The position numbers and the translations under genes were made by a program. The notes below the pieces were generated by a model. That model was not told the DNA's origin, made no database searches, and worked only from the letters and a program-made list of their open reading frames with translations. From Gnetum montanum (taxonomy: Eukaryota; Streptophyta; Gnetopsida; Gnetales; Gnetaceae), in assembly GCA_015680685.1 (NCBI GenBank), contig MNCI01002932.1, positions 54,190-99,158 on the forward strand: DNA of 44,969 nt, given 5' to 3'. This document shows positions 44,586 through 44,969 of this stretch, piece by piece. Numbering within the stretch: the first letter of the stretch is position 1; every line of letters begins with the position of its first letter.

Positions 44586-44969
44586 AGTGGCCCTCCGCCA
44601 CACTTAGGTATCTTTCTAGTAGTCGTAGTAAAGCCCTTGCATTTTGTTTCCATAGGAGTTAGACTATTTTCCCAAGTGCATGCCCGCAGTGTGATGCTTG
44701 TAATTGTACAGCACCTTTATTTGAGTGTGACGTACTTGGACATGCACATGACCAGAAATAAAGATCGAGATTACTTCATCATTGCAACATTCACTTAGTT
44801 TTAATTGTTAAATTTTTATTTTAAATTATTATTGTTATTTATTGCTTTCTTAGTTAATATTTCTTTATCATCATTTACTATTCCTATTGTTAAATGCGGA
44901 ATGAGTACGACTTAATCACGAGCATTTAAGTGTCACTACTTGGTAACCTAGCAGCGTACCTAGGATCTA

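Larger units (their letters stand above)
44436..44969 (+). mobile_element. Start of a further LTR (D), better preserved, cut by window end
   Basis: It opens TGATGAATCATGGTTAACC, followed by a CpG-containing repeat array, TATAAATA, a leader resembling the C LTR (CCACA, GTAGTAAAGC, TTTATTTGAG) and ACTTGGTAACCTAGCAGCGTACC at the very end. Compared with the C, A and B LTRs it retains many CpG sites, which suggests a younger copy. By the family length, about 240 bp should follow beyond the window. Confidence 0.75.

Overview
This is plant nuclear repeat DNA, probably from a dicot, and not gene space. It is AT-rich and depleted in CpG. Almost everything recognisable in it is a decayed transposable element. 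The lineage signals are plant-specific: Athila/Tat-type Ty3/gypsy pol, a tRNA-Asp-like primer binding site, copia, L1-like LINEs and a tRNA-like SINE. I found no intact host gene, no tRNA or rRNA gene and no CRISPR array. A 180-base N run (21799-21978) and a single n (24407) mark it as a draft assembly. Grapevine-like repeat style is possible, but the species cannot be fixed from the sequence alone.

Layout. 1-159: start of a minus-strand LTR carrying a 31-bp palindromic array, cut by the window edge. 160-1784: 5' end of another minus-strand gypsy element (gag, initiator-Met primer binding site, LTR). 1785-9898: older relics, namely an unidentified coding relic, a copia fragment split by a SINE, a second unidentified relic and an L1-like LINE, all on the minus strand apart from the SINE. 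9899-22798: element C, a nearly complete 12.9-kb minus-strand gypsy element with matching 777/778-bp LTRs, gag, protease, RT, RNase H, integrase and a large extra ORF3 after integrase. 22799-28944: copia relic, second SINE, sparse AT-rich DNA and a LINE 3' fragment. 28945-44344: element P, a related 15.4-kb plus-strand element with the same gene order, more decayed, and with about 3 kb of foreign DNA inside gag. 44436-44969: start of a third, better preserved LTR of the same family (D), cut by the window end.

The main result is the shared design of elements C and P. Both carry a roughly 2.8-kb ORF3 in the position where Athila elements have an env-like gene. In both it encodes a globular N-terminal region and a long coiled-coil-rich C-terminal region, with no visible membrane segment. 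In both it is preceded by a TATA-containing leader of its own. Short CpG-containing motif arrays occur in the LTR U3 and again just upstream of the ORF3 TATA box. The motif differs between elements but tends to match within an element. The other LTR copies (window start, window end) have yet other arrays behind the same TGATGA terminus. This fits a hypothesis of an element-encoded factor that co-evolves with fast-changing target arrays, but that is inference.

All coding regions have stops or frameshifts and none should make a full-length protein. Element C keeps the RT FMDD motif but has lost an integrase Asp. Element P keeps the integrase D-D-E but its RT motif is FKNN.
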